Of a DNA stretch of 64,000 nucleotides, positions 37,200 to 49,362 are shown piece by piece. Below the pieces are notes generated by a model that did no database searches, was not told where the DNA came from, and saw only the letters and a list, made by a program, of their open reading frames with translations. Origin of the DNA: Macrobrachium rosenbergii (Eukaryota > Arthropoda > Malacostraca > Decapoda > Palaemonidae); assembly GCF_040412425.1 (NCBI RefSeq), contig NC_089766.1:46592297-46656296 (forward strand), read 5' to 3'. Every line of letters begins with the position of its first letter. Position 1 is the stretch's first letter. Both the position numbers and the translations under genes were made by a program.

Positions 37200-37313
37200 C
37201 AAAATTATCTTTCGACATAATTCTTTATGTTCCATAGGAAAAAGGGATGAGATAGCTAGACACTGATGGATGACAGGCTATCCATGAATAAATCTCTCAT
37301 GAAAAAAAAAAGT

Positions 37314-37316
<3 letters not shown>

Positions 37317-37374
<58 letters not shown>

Positions 37375-37635
37375 GAAGTCAGAAATACTGTAGGTGTATT
37401 TACCAAAAAGTCACCTTACGAATAAGTTTTCAAATAGAAATATAGGAAGCATTGAAGGAAGATAAATAAATTAAGATTTTACTCTACAAAGAAGTCAACT
37501 CGTTTAGAAATTAAAGTTTTGTAATTAGTGAATGTACTGATACAAGAATAACGGAGCATTACAGGGGAAACGAGAAAATAATAATCATCAAAGAAAAGAA
37601 TAAGCATGAAACCCTGATACTAATCTTCGAAGGCC

Positions 37636-37709
<74 letters not shown>
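37317..37709. repeat. (CT)n and (GA)n tracts
   Basis: CT tract 37317-37371; GA tract 37640-37709; unique AT-rich sequence between. Confidence 0.92.
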
Positions 37710-37711
<2 letters not shown>

Positions 37712-37774
37712 GTTATGAATTTTATTTACAAAAGAGTAATATCAACACGGCCAAATAACGGCTCTACATCATGA

Positions 37775-37799
37775 CAATACTGTCATTGCTGATAAAAAA

Positions 37800-37865
<66 letters not shown>

Positions 37866-37967
37866 CAAGGGAGAAGGAAAATTTGGTAAACATGAAAAAA
37901 ACAGAATATAGATAAACTTTAATTTCAGAATAACAAGAAAGAACTGTCATTGCTGATAAACAAAACA

Positions 37968-38030
<63 letters not shown>

Positions 38031-38100
38031 CTAGGGAGAAGGAAAATTTGGTAAACAAAAAAAAAAACAATAAACCTTAACTTCAGAATAATAAGAAAGT
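37775..38100. repeat. Tandem duplication of a unit containing (AAT)n
   Basis: The unit AACTGTCATTGCTGATAAA, (AAT)n, AAGGGAGAAGGAAAATTTGG, TAAAC ... TTCAGAATAACAAGAAAG occurs twice (AAT tracts at 37800-37863 and 37970-38029), unit about 165 bp. Confidence 0.88.
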
Positions 38101-38525
38101 ATGGAACATATACCTCAAGAAATTTAGAACCCCTGCAGGCGAAATCAACGCATATTCTTACACGGCACAGCGTATATCTCAGAGAGAGAGACCAGCGCAT
38201 ATTCTCAGTTATTCTTGAGAGCACATTCTCCTCCTAATCTGCGGAATGGCGAAGGAACGAAGAAGGAAAAACCTCCGCAGAAACCGGAAAAAAGAGAGAA
38301 AAAAAAGAGAGGACTCATTACATTAACAAGAGAAGAGCCTTAGAAGAAATGTACTATTTTTAGCCCCGGCCAAAATTAAATTTGCTCACGAGATATAACG
38401 TAGGGAAGACTTCTCAATGGCCACGAGATGGGAGCTCTTTGTACTTTTCTCATTTTCTCCTGGGGTAGATATTCCTTGAGGTCATTGGGGTGTCATGAGA
38501 AGAAGATATTCTAAGCTTTACTTGC

Positions 38526-38529
<4 letters not shown>
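38101..38529. other. Single-copy-like stretch
   Basis: No repeat or exon recognised. Confidence 0.5.
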
Positions 38530-38575
<46 letters not shown>

Positions 38576-38639
38576 ACACTAAAAATACACATATAAATTC
38601 TTGACACAAAAAATAATTAATATACATATACATATATAT

Positions 38640-38721
<82 letters not shown>
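38530..38721. repeat. (AT)n and (GA)n tracts
   Basis: (AT)n 38530-38573 and (GA)n 38645-38721. Confidence 0.92.
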
Positions 38722-38724
<3 letters not shown>

Positions 38725-38803
38725 TCTATTCCAAGGCCCCAAAGAGACTGAGCTGCTTACTTGGCTGAGCTGAAAGGAAAGTCAGGGGCAGTGTGGGCTT
38801 GAA

Positions 38804-38842
38804 ATGGGTAGGGGTGGGGGAGGGGTGGGGGTGGGGGTGTGA
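38804..38842 (+). other. G-rich tract with G-quadruplex potential
   Basis: Six runs of four or five G separated by one to three bases (GGGGTGGGGGAGGGG and similar), which matches the G3+N1-7 quadruplex pattern. Confidence 0.6.
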
Positions 38843-38940
38843 GGCCAAGTATGAGGTGTAATGGAAATACACGAACCTAATATTCGTGCTGGTATAATGT
38901 TATACATGCATACATATTTATATATACATGTATATATATG

Positions 38941-38959
38941 TATATATATATATAGATAT

Positions 38960-39048
<89 letters not shown>
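38941..39048. repeat. (AT)n microsatellite
   Basis: About 90 bp of AT preceded by GATATAGATATA variants. Confidence 0.93.
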
Positions 39049-39051
<3 letters not shown>

Positions 39052-39246
39052 TTATGTATTGTCTCTGCCGATTAAGAAATGAATTACTCCTGGCCAGAAG
39101 ACTATTATAATCAATCCAAAATTGGTTTTTTTTTTTTTTTTTTTTTTTTTGAACCTCCCAAACCCCGCAGTCGAAAAATCGTGTCTAGGTGAAAATACAT
39201 GTGTATTGGCACATGTACGCTTGGGTGCACTGCTGTGTATGTGCTT

Positions 39247-39407
<161 letters not shown>

Positions 39408-39451
39408 GTGTTCGTATGAACGGAATCACACAAGATAAAATGATAATAGGA

Positions 39452-39527
39452 CACACAATATATAGTGATTAAAACTAATTGAGTTTTAATCACTACATAT
39501 TGTGTACCCTATTAAAACTAATTGAGT
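39452..39527. repeat. Palindrome (AGTGATTAAAACT arms)
   Basis: ACACAATATATAGTGATTAA/AACT pairs with AGTTTTAATCACTACATATTGTGT around a short AATTG loop. TTAAAACTAATTGAGT also occurs as a direct repeat (39469 and 39512). Confidence 0.75.
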
Positions 39528-39735
39528 CGGAGGCCCTAATAAGCAATAAAAATCTGTAGCCAAAATGGAGTGTCAACTTTAAGATTGAATAAAGATAAAA
39601 ATAGCAGCGGCTTCAAGAAGAGGCGTGAAAAGAAGAGGAAAAAAAATCTTGAGAAAGCAGAGGAGGCGTGAGAGTGGACTGTCTGTCTCAACACTTCAGC
39701 GTTTTCGCCATTTAATCTTTTTTTTTTTTTATTTG

Positions 39736-39737
<2 letters not shown>

Positions 39738-39794
<57 letters not shown>

Positions 39795-39843
39795 CACGCA
39801 CTTACACATACATTTTTGTAAACAGCACTGAGTAAATTCGGGA

Positions 39844-39908
<65 letters not shown>

Positions 39909-39956
39909 TGCACTTACACATACATTTTTGTAAACAGCACTGAGTAAATTCAGGGA

Positions 39957-40031
<75 letters not shown>

Positions 40032-40075
40032 GAACACACACATTTTTGAAAGAGCTCTGATGAAACTCGGGAAAG

Positions 40076-40131
<56 letters not shown>

Positions 40132-40175
40132 GAACACAAATATTTTTGAAAGAGCTCTGATGAAACTCGGGAAAG

Positions 40176-40210
<35 letters not shown>

Positions 40211-40247
40211 TTTTTTTTTGAAGCAGCTCTGATGAAACCCAGAAAGT

Positions 40248-40314
<67 letters not shown>

Positions 40315-40330
40315 AGGCAGCTCTGATGAC
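39738..40330. repeat. Higher-order (CT)n array, two spacer types
   Basis: Six CT tracts (39738-39790, 39847-39905, 39960-40029, 40077-40129, 40178-40204, 40251-40312) are separated first by spacers with TTTTTGTAAACAGCACTGAG and then by spacers with GAAAGAGCTCTGATGAAACT. The unit is about 110 bp, so spacer divergence marks two blocks of amplification. Confidence 0.93.
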
Positions 40331-40420
40331 AATCGGAAAAATATCATTCCAGGGTTAATTTTATAATACCTAATTCTTATATGCTCATTCCATTCTAATT
40401 TCCTTGAGGAAATAGTACAA

Positions 40421-41080
40421 CAAGTAAAAAATGGGCCGAAGTTTCTTCAGTGCAATCGAGTTTTCTGTACAGCGCATAATCAAGGCCACCGAAAATAGAT
40501 CTATCTTTCGGTGGTCTCAGTCTAATGCTGTATGAGCCGCGGACCATGAAACTTTAACACGGCCCGGTGGTGGCCTATTCTATATCGTTGCCAGAAGAAC
40601 GATTATGGCTAACTTCAACCTTAAATAAAATCAAAACTACTGAGGCTAGAGGGCTGCAAGTTGGTATGTTTGATGATTAGAGGGTAGATGATAAACATAC
40701 CATTTTGCTGCCCTCTAGCCTAAGTAGTTTTTAAGATCTGAGGGCGGACAGAAAAATTGCCGACAGAAGAAAGTGCGGACAGAGAAAAGTGCGGACAGAA
40801 AAAAGTGCGGACAGAAAAGACTGCGGACAGAAAAAAGTGCGGACAGAGAAAAATGCGGACAGAAAAAAGTGCCGATAGAGAAAAGTGCGGACAGAAAAAA
40901 GTGCGGACAGAGAAACGTGCGGACAGAAAAAAGTGCGGACAGAAAAAAGTGCGGATAGAAAAAAGTGCGGACAGGAAAAAGGTGCGGACAGAAAAAACTG
41001 CGGACAGAAAAAGAGCGGACAGAAAAAAGTGCGGACGGACAGACAAAGCCGGCGCAATAGTTTTCTTCTACAGAAAACTA
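40421..41080 (-). mobile_element. MITE-like element, copy 12 (subfamily A), with large internal array
   Basis: From CAAGTAAAAAATGGGCCGAA to TTCTACAGAAAACT. All hairpins are present (third hairpin about 40484-40513; central hairpin about 40638-40732). The GTGCGGACAGAAAAA block is expanded to about 19 units (40745-41042), giving a 660-bp element rather than ~390 bp. The open frames here come from the 15-bp periodicity. Confidence 0.92.
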
Positions 41081-41388
41081 AAAATTCAGAAAACGTCAAT
41101 TTTTTTTTTGGGGGGGGTAAAAACTATAAACTTGGCAAAGTGTAAAAAAAAATAATCACCACGATGGAAACAAACGCAGGAAGAGCAAACAAGAAATAAA
41201 AAGAGAGATAAAATAAGAGATAAAAGGACCCCCAATACAGTCTGTAGACGGAACACCTTACCAGAGAACACAAGCAAGAATAAAGTGCTCGAGGAAAACG
41301 AAGATTAAAAAAAAAAGATCCTGAACTAAAGGGAATATGACTCCCCTCTTATACCTTATCGCTGCACGTACACTTCCGTATCAATAGA

Positions 41389-41392
<4 letters not shown>
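41081..41392. other. Non-coding stretch
   Basis: T/G homopolymers at 41100-41117; no feature recognised. Confidence 0.5.
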
Positions 41393-41453
<61 letters not shown>

Positions 41454-41756
41454 CATAAATAGCGGAACAGCCCAGGCAGCGAGTACACGGCCCCTCCAGT
41501 ATATACAAACACTACACACATGGCCACCTTTCTCTTAAACGTCAGAAAATGGCGTGGGTGGGTGGGGGTGGGGGTGGGGGGGAAGTACAAAGGAAAGAAT
41601 TCTGTTCTATTTACTAATAAAATTAGCCTTAGATTTTCCTAAGTCCTCTTTTTCACATATATTTCTAATAAAAGATATTGATACGTGTTATGAACACAAT
41701 GTCAAATATAATAATAAATAATTTCATGTGGACATCTCTGCGTAATACAACTATAT

Positions 41757-41813
<57 letters not shown>
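41393..41813. repeat. (GA)n, G-rich tract and (ATT)n
   Basis: (GA)n 41393-41451, G-rich GGGTGGGTGGGGGTGGGGGT at 41554-41581 (quadruplex-prone), (ATT)n 41759-41813; unique sequence between. Confidence 0.85.
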
Positions 41814-41815
<2 letters not shown>

Positions 41816-42094
41816 AACGAACGAGAAGAGAAGAATTAAAACAAAAATCAAATACTTCTTGCCCCAAATAAATACAGTGAGGGTAGGACGACCTTAAAAT
41901 GCAAATAGTTCGGGTCGCTTCTGGGCCTCCTTAAGACATTAGGTCGTATATCTGAAAATCCCTGGCAGGACCCAGGTAATCCCTTTAGGAGACATCTTTT
42001 ACATTTCTGAGTTGTGAGCGGCACAGATAAGAGCGTTTTTTTTTGGGGGGAGGGGGATGATGGGGGTTGGAAAGAGGTGAGATGTAGGTGAAGG

Positions 42095-42096
<2 letters not shown>
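41814..42096. other. Non-coding stretch
   Basis: No feature recognised; T/G homopolymer patch at 42037-42056. Confidence 0.5.
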
Positions 42097-42162
<66 letters not shown>

Positions 42163-42208
42163 TAGATGAAAGGGGCCATTGACTTGAAATTCAAGCTTCC
42201 AAAGAATG

Positions 42209-42279
<71 letters not shown>

Positions 42280-42380
42280 TAGTGGATGAAACCTATTCAT
42301 ATGGAACAAGCCCACCAAAGGGACCATAGACTTGAAATTCAAGCTTCCAAATAATGTTATTATTATTATTATTATTATTA

Positions 42381-42451
<71 letters not shown>

Positions 42452-42690
42452 TAGATGAAACCTATTCATATGGAACAAGCCCACCAAAGGGGCCACTGAC
42501 TTGAAATTCAAGCATTCAAAGAATATTAAGGTGTTCATTAGGAAGAAGTAAGAGTAGGTAAAGGGAAATACAGAAAGAATAGATCCCGCTTATTAAAAAA
42601 GAAAAAGTAAATTAATAAATAGATAAACAGATAAGAATGTATTAAAACGCAAGAAGAATAGTGTTAGGGTAGTAATGCATTGCAGAGACA
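42097..42690 (-). mobile_element. Three-unit array of LINE tails, minus strand
   Basis: ATT tracts 42097-42159, 42211-42279 and 42357-42448 alternate with tail units (the first is truncated to AGGGGCCATTGACTTGAAAT). The last unit extends through GGAAGAAGTAAGAGTAGGTA to GTTAGGGTAGTAATGCATTG. Confidence 0.85.
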
Positions 42691-42904
42691 AAATTTGAAG
42701 ACTTATGATTTTTAGAGAAAATTACTTCATGCATAAATAAACAGACCATTTCTGACAATGCATCAGGTCAAGTTTTAAGACTACGACGTCTACTGCCTAA
42801 TTTTGCCTCAAATATTAATGTACAATCATCTTATTAAAGTCCAAAAATGTTTTAACTTAATGTCAAGCGAAAAGCTAATATTCAGTCAATGTTTTGCCAC
42901 GTCG

Positions 42905-43285
42905 TCGAACTTCTCCAAAGTTCCAGAGGTCCTTTATTCCTCCTCACACCTCTGGACTGTGGAACAGTCTCCCTTCTGAGGATGTCGTGCAGTTGGAACT
43001 TCTTCTTCAGAAGTTCAAGCAAGGATGCAAGCCTACATTACCCTAAAACAATTATTCCTTCTATTTTAACAATTTACTTTCATTTTTATCTATCTATTTA
43101 TTAACTACTTAATTTATTTCTTTTCTTTTCTAATAACTGATTTCTTCTTTCTGTATTCCCAGTTACCTTCTGTTATTTCTTTCAAATGAACACCATGATA
43201 TTCTTTGGAAGCTTGAATTTCAAGTCAGTGGCCCCTTTGGTGGGCTTGTTCCATATGAATAGGGTCCATCTTCTGAATAATAATG

Positions 43286-43347
<62 letters not shown>
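42905..43347 (+). pseudogene. Longest LINE 3' fragment, with reverse-transcriptase ORF end
   Basis: In frame: FIPPHTSGLWNSLP, SEDVVQLELLLQKFKQGCKP, TLP, then TAA (about 42929-43045). This is the C-terminus typical of non-LTR retrotransposon RT proteins, followed by the 3' UTR (TTCTTTCTGTATTCCCAG, AAATGAACACCATGATATTC, CAGTGGCCCCTTTGGTGG) and an AAT tail (43277-43347). 5'-truncated, so not autonomous. (TAA)n 3' tails are known for the I group of LINEs; the clade here is an inference. Confidence 0.8.
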
Positions 43348-43349
<2 letters not shown>

Positions 43350-43403
43350 ACAATTATATAGTAAACTATATTACTATGTAAAATAAACATAGTAATATAA
43401 TTT

Positions 43404-43485
<82 letters not shown>
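43348..43485. repeat. ACACAATTATATAGTAAAC segment and (AT)n
   Basis: The AAT tail is followed by ACACAATTATATAGTAAACT and TATTACTATGTAAAATA, the same words as next to the AAT tract at 5928-5975, then (AT)n 43408-43485. Confidence 0.75.
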
Positions 43486-43490
<5 letters not shown>

Positions 43491-43791
43491 CATACACACA
43501 CACACTGACCTACCACTAATTAAACAACACGAATAAGCCGAGAGTCTTAAAATAAAATATCCTCCAAAACAAGTTGATAAAAAGAACGAATAGACAAAAA
43601 GAAGAAAACCTTTTGAGCCAAAGAGGGACAAACAAAAACAGGATAATAAAAAAATAATGACTCTTGCCTTTCAAGTGGATTCGAGTCTCAAAAAACAGTT
43701 AATTAAGCGATGATAAAATCAGTGATACCTTTTTTTTTTAAACCCTAACCGATATAGATAGATTAAGACACTTCAAGTTAGTCTGTCTGGG

Positions 43792-43870
<79 letters not shown>

Positions 43871-43911
43871 AAAATTAAAGCATCAGAATTTTAGGTAATG
43901 TCCTTTGAAGC
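43486..43911. repeat. Spacer with (GA)n
   Basis: Unique sequence and (GA)n at 43796-43869. Confidence 0.8.
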
Positions 43912-44310
43912 GATTACCTTATTTAATAGTAATATAACCAGTTTCGGAAAAATAAAAAAAATTATAAATGTAATGGAAATAGCTAAAAAAATAGCTATTA
44001 CCTTTTACAGCAATATAACCAGTTTCTGGAAAAATAAAGAAAATGATAAATGCAATTAAACATAAAAAAAATATAACTATTACCTTACTTAACAATAATA
44101 TAACCAGTTTCAGAAAAATAAATATATAAATGTAATGGAAATAGCTAAAAATAATAGCTATTACCTTACTCCACAGTAATATAACCAGTTCTGGAAAAAC
44201 AAAAACAAAATAAAATGTAATGGAAATAGCCAGTAATGGAACCAATTTCGGAAAAAAAAAAAATTATGAATGTAATGAAAATAGCAAAAAAAAAAAAAAA
44301 AAAAAAATAG
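43912..44310. repeat. AT-rich ~80-bp tandem repeat, ~5 copies
   Basis: Unit words AATATAACCAGTTTCGGAAA, ATAAATGTAATGGAAATAGC and AATAGCTATTACCTTA repeat with length variation in A runs. Confidence 0.85.
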
Positions 44311-44625
44311 TTATAAAAAAGCACATCAGCAAAGCAGTTGTGTCACTGGACGGTAATTCTCTCGAAACCGCTTAACGTGAACGAAACAAAAAAGAAACAG
44401 TGATTAATTAATGAACTTAAGGGTTCAAAACAGCAGGAAAAAACGCTAACTGGTAACTCGACCTTTTAAAACATATTTAATGAGCTCTCGATCGTGCAAA
44501 AAATATGGTGTACTGATTATTATTATTTTTTTCGAAATGATAAATATATTATTGATAAAACAGTAGGTTCACGGACATCAAAGCAACCCAGTCGATGACT
44601 GACCGAAAGATATAGCATTTATTAA
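44311..44625. other. Non-coding spacer
   Basis: No feature recognised. Confidence 0.5.
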
Positions 44626-45130
44626 CAAGTAAAAAATGCGCCGAAGAAACTTCGGCGCAATCGAGTTTTCTGTACAGCCGCTACAACGTATAATCAAGGC
44701 CACCAAACACAGATCTATCTTTCTGTGGTCTCGGTATAATGCTGCATGAGACGCGGCCCATGAAACCTTAACCACCGGCCGGTGGTGGCCTGACCTATAT
44801 CGTTGCCAGAAGTACGATTATGGCTAACTTTAACCTTGAATAAAATCAAGACTGGTGAGGTTAGAAGGCTGCAATTTGGTATGTTTGATGATTGGAGGGT
44901 GGATAATCAACAGACCAATTTGCAGCCCTCTAGCCTCGGTAGTTTGATTTTATTTAAATTTAAGGTTAGCCATGATCGTGCGTCTGGCACCGCTATGGAT
45001 GCCAACAACACAGGCCACCACCTGGCCGTGGCTGAAAGTTTCATGAGCCGCGGCGGAGAGTTTCATAAAGCATTATACGCTGTACAGAAAACTCGATTGC
45101 GCCGAAGAAACTTCGTCACATTTTTTACTT
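44626..45130. mobile_element. Head-to-head chimeric dimer of the MITE-like element
   Basis: Left half is in minus orientation (CAAGTAAAAAATGCGCCGAA, third hairpin, CTATATCGTTGCCAG = subfamily A). The shared central hairpin (about 44860-44945) is followed by a plus-oriented half (GATCGTGCGTCTGGCACCGC, ATGCCAACAACACAGGCC = subfamily B) ending CGATTGCGCCGAAGAAACTT ... ATTTTTTACTT. Both outer ends are therefore the same terminus and the AGTTTTCTGTAAAAG terminus is missing. The whole 505 bp can fold back on itself. Confidence 0.9.
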
Positions 45131-45590
45131 ATGTTGAAACGGAAAAAAAATATATACATAGATTTTTGGATATATTCACATTCAATCCACATTTTTATTA
45201 CCAAATTAACATAAAAAAAATTCTGGGGAAATATTTCGATACGTGACCCAGAGGAATATATGTTTTTTTTGCTTCGAAACGAAAAAAATATATACATAGA
45301 TTTTTGGATATATGTACATTCAATCCACAGCTTAAATGACCAAATTAACACCAAAAAACATTTGGGGAAATATTTCGATACGTGACCCGGAGGAATATAT
45401 GTTTTTACGTCGAAACGAAAAAAATATATACATAGATTTTTGGATATATTTACATTCAATCCACAGCTTAAATTACCAAATTAACACCAAAAAAAAATTT
45501 GGGGAAATATTTCGATACGTGACCCGGAGGAATATATTTTTTTACGTCGAAACGAAAAAATAAAAATACACATAGATTTTTACTTGTATC
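45131..45590. repeat. ~118-bp tandem repeat, ~3.7 copies
   Basis: Unit words: CGAAACGAAAAAAATATATA, CATAGATTTTTGGATATAT, ACATTCAATCCACAG, CCAAATTAACACCAAAAAA, TTCGATACGTGACCCGGAGG. It begins directly at the end of the MITE-like dimer. Confidence 0.92.
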
Positions 45591-46110
<520 letters not shown>

Positions 46111-46360
46111 ACAAATAGATAACTCCTACAAGAGGCAAGAATCCCTGTTTAGAAAACCAGGAAAGTATCAACCAATGATATTCTCCACCATCCTTATCAA
46201 TATTCACTTCTCCACCTTCCTCAGTCTTACTCACCCTTGCAGCCTGACTGACAAACACCTTCAAACACTTTCGGCACCTTTCTGCAACTTCTCCTCACCA
46301 TCACCAATCAACACGCTGCCAGTTGTAAACATCAGGTCTTCACAAGGTATTCGCTACAGT
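46111..46360. other. Single-copy-like spacer
   Basis: An open frame at 46175-46453 runs into the hAT-like element; no domain recognised. Confidence 0.45.
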
Positions 46361-46507
46361 CAGTGGTTCTCAGACGCGGGGGGGGGGGGGGGGGAGACAA
46401 CGCACCTCTTCATGCAGACAATTTTGGAAATGGGGGAGGGGGCGTTAGGATGACATTCTGACATATGGTGAAAGGGTTCATGGGTCAAAAAAGGTTGAGA
46501 ATCACTG
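46361..46507. mobile_element. hAT-like MITE, 147 bp
   Basis: Ends CAGTGGTTCTCAGACGCGGG and AAAAAAGGTTGAGAATCACTG are inverted repeats of the hAT CAGNGGTTCTCAA type. The inner sequence GACATTCTGACATATGGTGA matches the inner right end of the 35742 element, so they are one family. A G homopolymer (~20 bp) follows the left end. No clear 8-bp target duplication. Confidence 0.75.
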
Positions 46508-46651
46508 CGTGACTACCCTTCTTCATAACCCACTGCTGAATCTCTATTCCTGGTATCACGTAAGTCCTTAATAAATATTAAACTGACGTAGAAACGTGAG
46601 AGAAATTGGTCTTCGTTCTTTCACTTTCCACTTCCACTTCCATTTCCATGA

Positions 46652-46652
46652 C

Positions 46653-46716
<64 letters not shown>

Positions 46717-46794
46717 TAGACGAAACCTATTCATATGGAACAAGCCCACCAAAGGGGCCATTGACTTGAAATTCAAGATTCCAAAGAATATGGT

Positions 46795-46850
<56 letters not shown>

Positions 46851-47115
46851 AAAATGAACCCTATTCATATAGAACAAGCCCACCAAAGGGGCCACTGACT
46901 TGAAATTCAAGAAGCTTCCAAAGAATCTTAAGGTGTTCATTAGGAAGAAGTAAGAGGAAGTAAAGGGAAATACAGAAAGAAGGGATCTCACTTATTAAAA
47001 AGAAAAAAAATTAATTCATAAATAAATAAAAAAATGTATCAAAATGCCAGGAGAATAGCGTTAGGGGTAGGAATGCACTGCATCTTCGCTTGAAATTTTG
47101 AAGTTCCGAATAATC
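46652..47115 (-). mobile_element. Two-unit LINE tail array, minus strand
   Basis: ATT tracts 46652-46713 and 46798-46847 with tail units between. The last unit extends to GTTAGGGGTAGGAATGCACT and CTTCGCTTGAAATTTTGAAG. Confidence 0.85.
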
Positions 47116-47319
47116 TGATAAAAATAAAATCCTATCTCTTGAAAAATCGCTTTTTGCGCCTCAAATCCTCAACACCCATACGCAGCATCTCATTTACATC
47201 GGTCATAAACAGTCTAGTGGCCATTGCATGCCACATACAAACTGTTACATTTACTCTCAGACTTCCCGCACATCTGTTTTTAAGAGGGACGCGCGCGCGC
47301 GCGTGTGTACTTAACTGCC

Positions 47320-47382
<63 letters not shown>

Positions 47383-47477
47383 GTACGCAGTTAAATAAAA
47401 AAACACAAGAGCTACAGGAAAACGCGTAAATCCTCCCAGAGTTAGAGTGCTTTGCGTTGCTATTGGAAAAATATATC

Positions 47478-47534
<57 letters not shown>

Positions 47535-48031
47535 CCGTCACTTCCTCTTGAAGTTTCATTTAATTCCAAGGCTGAAGAATATTTCGCTCTGCGATTAGAT
47601 TTTTATTTTTTTTTTTCTTTTTTATTTCATTTTCAGCAACGTTCGGCGATATTGCCATTGCTGTGACAACCCTATTGATTGCTCTGTCTTGTTCTGTGAC
47701 GGAAGTGAATGCAGAATATTCGTGGGCTTTTGTGTTTAGGCAAAAAAAAAAAAAAAAAAAAAAAAACACAGTTGCTGATACCTCTCGCAGTGCTCAGAAA
47801 AGTATATTTAAAATATGAATATTAAAATCTCACCCAGTGATATTTTATTTTAGTTTCAGACATGAGAAAAAAATATATTTTTTCTTTCGTCTTTTAATAG
47901 ATTCATTTTACTAATTGAAAATAAGAATTTTAAAGTTAAATGTTTAACGATATTTTAACCAGAGTGAGGCATTGTGTTTCCGGCATGCAAAAACTTTTGC
48001 CCGCTGAATAACATTCTCCACACTTCAAGTG
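47116..48031. repeat. Spacer with (GCGC), (GT)n and (GA)n
   Basis: (GT)n 47323-47379 preceded by GCGCGCGCGCGTGTG, (GA)n 47481-47532, A homopolymer 47742-47766. The remainder (47533-48031) is unrecognised AT-rich sequence. Confidence 0.75.
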
Positions 48032-48275
48032 GCGCACTGTAGGCATTAATTAAGGGTCTCTGCAGCGTCCCATTGGCCCCTAGCTGCACCCACTTCCATT
48101 CGTTTTACTGTACCTCCGTTCATATTCCCTTTCTTCCATCTGACTTTACATCCTCACTTAACAATTGGTTACCCCTTTCAAACCTTTAACTGTCAATTTC
48201 CCTTTCAGCGCTGAATGACCTCTTAGGTCCCAGCTTAGCTTGGCCTTTGGCTGAAATTCTAAAATTCTATTCTAA
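48032..48275 (-). mobile_element. SINE-like interspersed repeat, copy 4 (minus)
   Basis: Reverse-complement copy: GCGCACTGTAGGCATTAATT, CTGTACCTCCGTTCATATTC, CTTTCAGCGCTGAATGACCT, CCAGCTTAGCTTGGCCTTTG. Confidence 0.8.
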
Positions 48276-48435
48276 CATTCTCCAGGCGAGTTAGCGAGCG
48301 AGCGTGATTACGGAGCTTGCTGAAACGAATTGAGTTGGTTCAAAAAAAAATCCGGTCACGTCTTGCTTGAGCCGTTAAGATTATCGGTTCGCGATCTTCC
48401 GGAATTGGCAGTTTAGGTCGATGGGTTCACTTAAT

Positions 48436-48480
<45 letters not shown>

Positions 48481-48519
48481 GAAAAGCGCCTTTCCAATTC
48501 CTAACCCCTCTGGTTAAAC

Positions 48520-48554
<35 letters not shown>
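48276..48554. repeat. Spacer with (CT)n and (AAT)n
   Basis: (CT)n 48439-48477 and a short AAT tract 48522-48556 that runs into the next element's AAGTAAAAAAATGCGCC end. Confidence 0.8.
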
Positions 48555-48556
<2 letters not shown>

Positions 48557-48771
48557 GTAAAAAAATGCGCCGAAGTTTCTTCGGCGTAAAAATTCGAGCT
48601 TTCTGTACAGTCTATAATGCTGCACGAAACTCTCAGCCACGGCCCATGAAACTCTCAGCCGCGGCCTATGAAACTCTCAGCAGAGACCCATGAAACTTTC
48701 AGCCGCGGCCCACGAAACTCTCAGCCGCGGCCCACGAAACTCTCAGCCACGGCCCATGAGACTTTAATAAA
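48555..48771 (-). mobile_element. MITE-like element fragment, copy 14, with ~23-bp internal array
   Basis: Terminal hairpin CGCCGAAGTTTCTTCGGCG and TTTCTGTACAGTCTATAATG, then about seven repeats of GAAACTCTCAGCCGCGGCCC plus variable bases (48627-48765). The element stops there, with the central hairpin missing. Confidence 0.85.
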
Positions 48772-48790
48772 CTAAATTGTAATCCAAAAC

Positions 48791-48793
<3 letters not shown>

Positions 48794-48847
<54 letters not shown>
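48794..48847. repeat. (GA)n microsatellite
   Basis: Pure GA tract of 54 bp. Confidence 0.95.
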
Positions 48848-48850
<3 letters not shown>

Positions 48851-49362
48851 ATAACATCTAAATCTTTCACCAAAGGTAAATACTGATATATACATTAGGC
48901 ATAAAACGTAATAAGAAAAAGACACTGTGGGCACCACTTCCTCCTCCTCCTCCTCCTCCTCCTCCTTCCCCTTCGTTCAATAACAAGCACCGTCAGTCTC
49001 TAGGTAAAGCTCTGACCTGTACAATGCAAAAGATATCATGGGCTTTCCGCAGAAGCTGGGATATGAAGACTGGATCGTTTTTATAAAATTAAAAATAATT
49101 CTATAAAATAGATTTCGTTGGAAATTGGTAAAAATAATATTAATTTGAGTTAGAAATCTAAATATATATGTTGAAAGCAATGCCCTTTACAATCAAAATT
49201 ATAACTAATCGCAAATTTCTCATATTGAAATTAGTTAAAAATAACAACTCAAATTGAAAATGGTGCTAAAAATAGCCCATTAATAACTGAAAAAGTTAAA
49301 ATTCAAATGGAAATTAGTATATATAAAATTTCTATTTTATACCTGGAAATATATTAAGAAAA
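48848..49362. other. AT-rich non-coding stretch
   Basis: (CCT)n at 48940-48965. Loosely repeated words (AAATTAGTTAAAAATAA, AAATTCTATAAAAT) suggest a decayed tandem repeat; no exon. Confidence 0.5.

Noticed and set aside
40731..41155. Frames of FFLSALFSVRT or CGQKKVRTEK repeats
   Set aside because: They come from the 15-bp expansion inside the MITE-like element; the 15-bp period keeps frames open on both strands.
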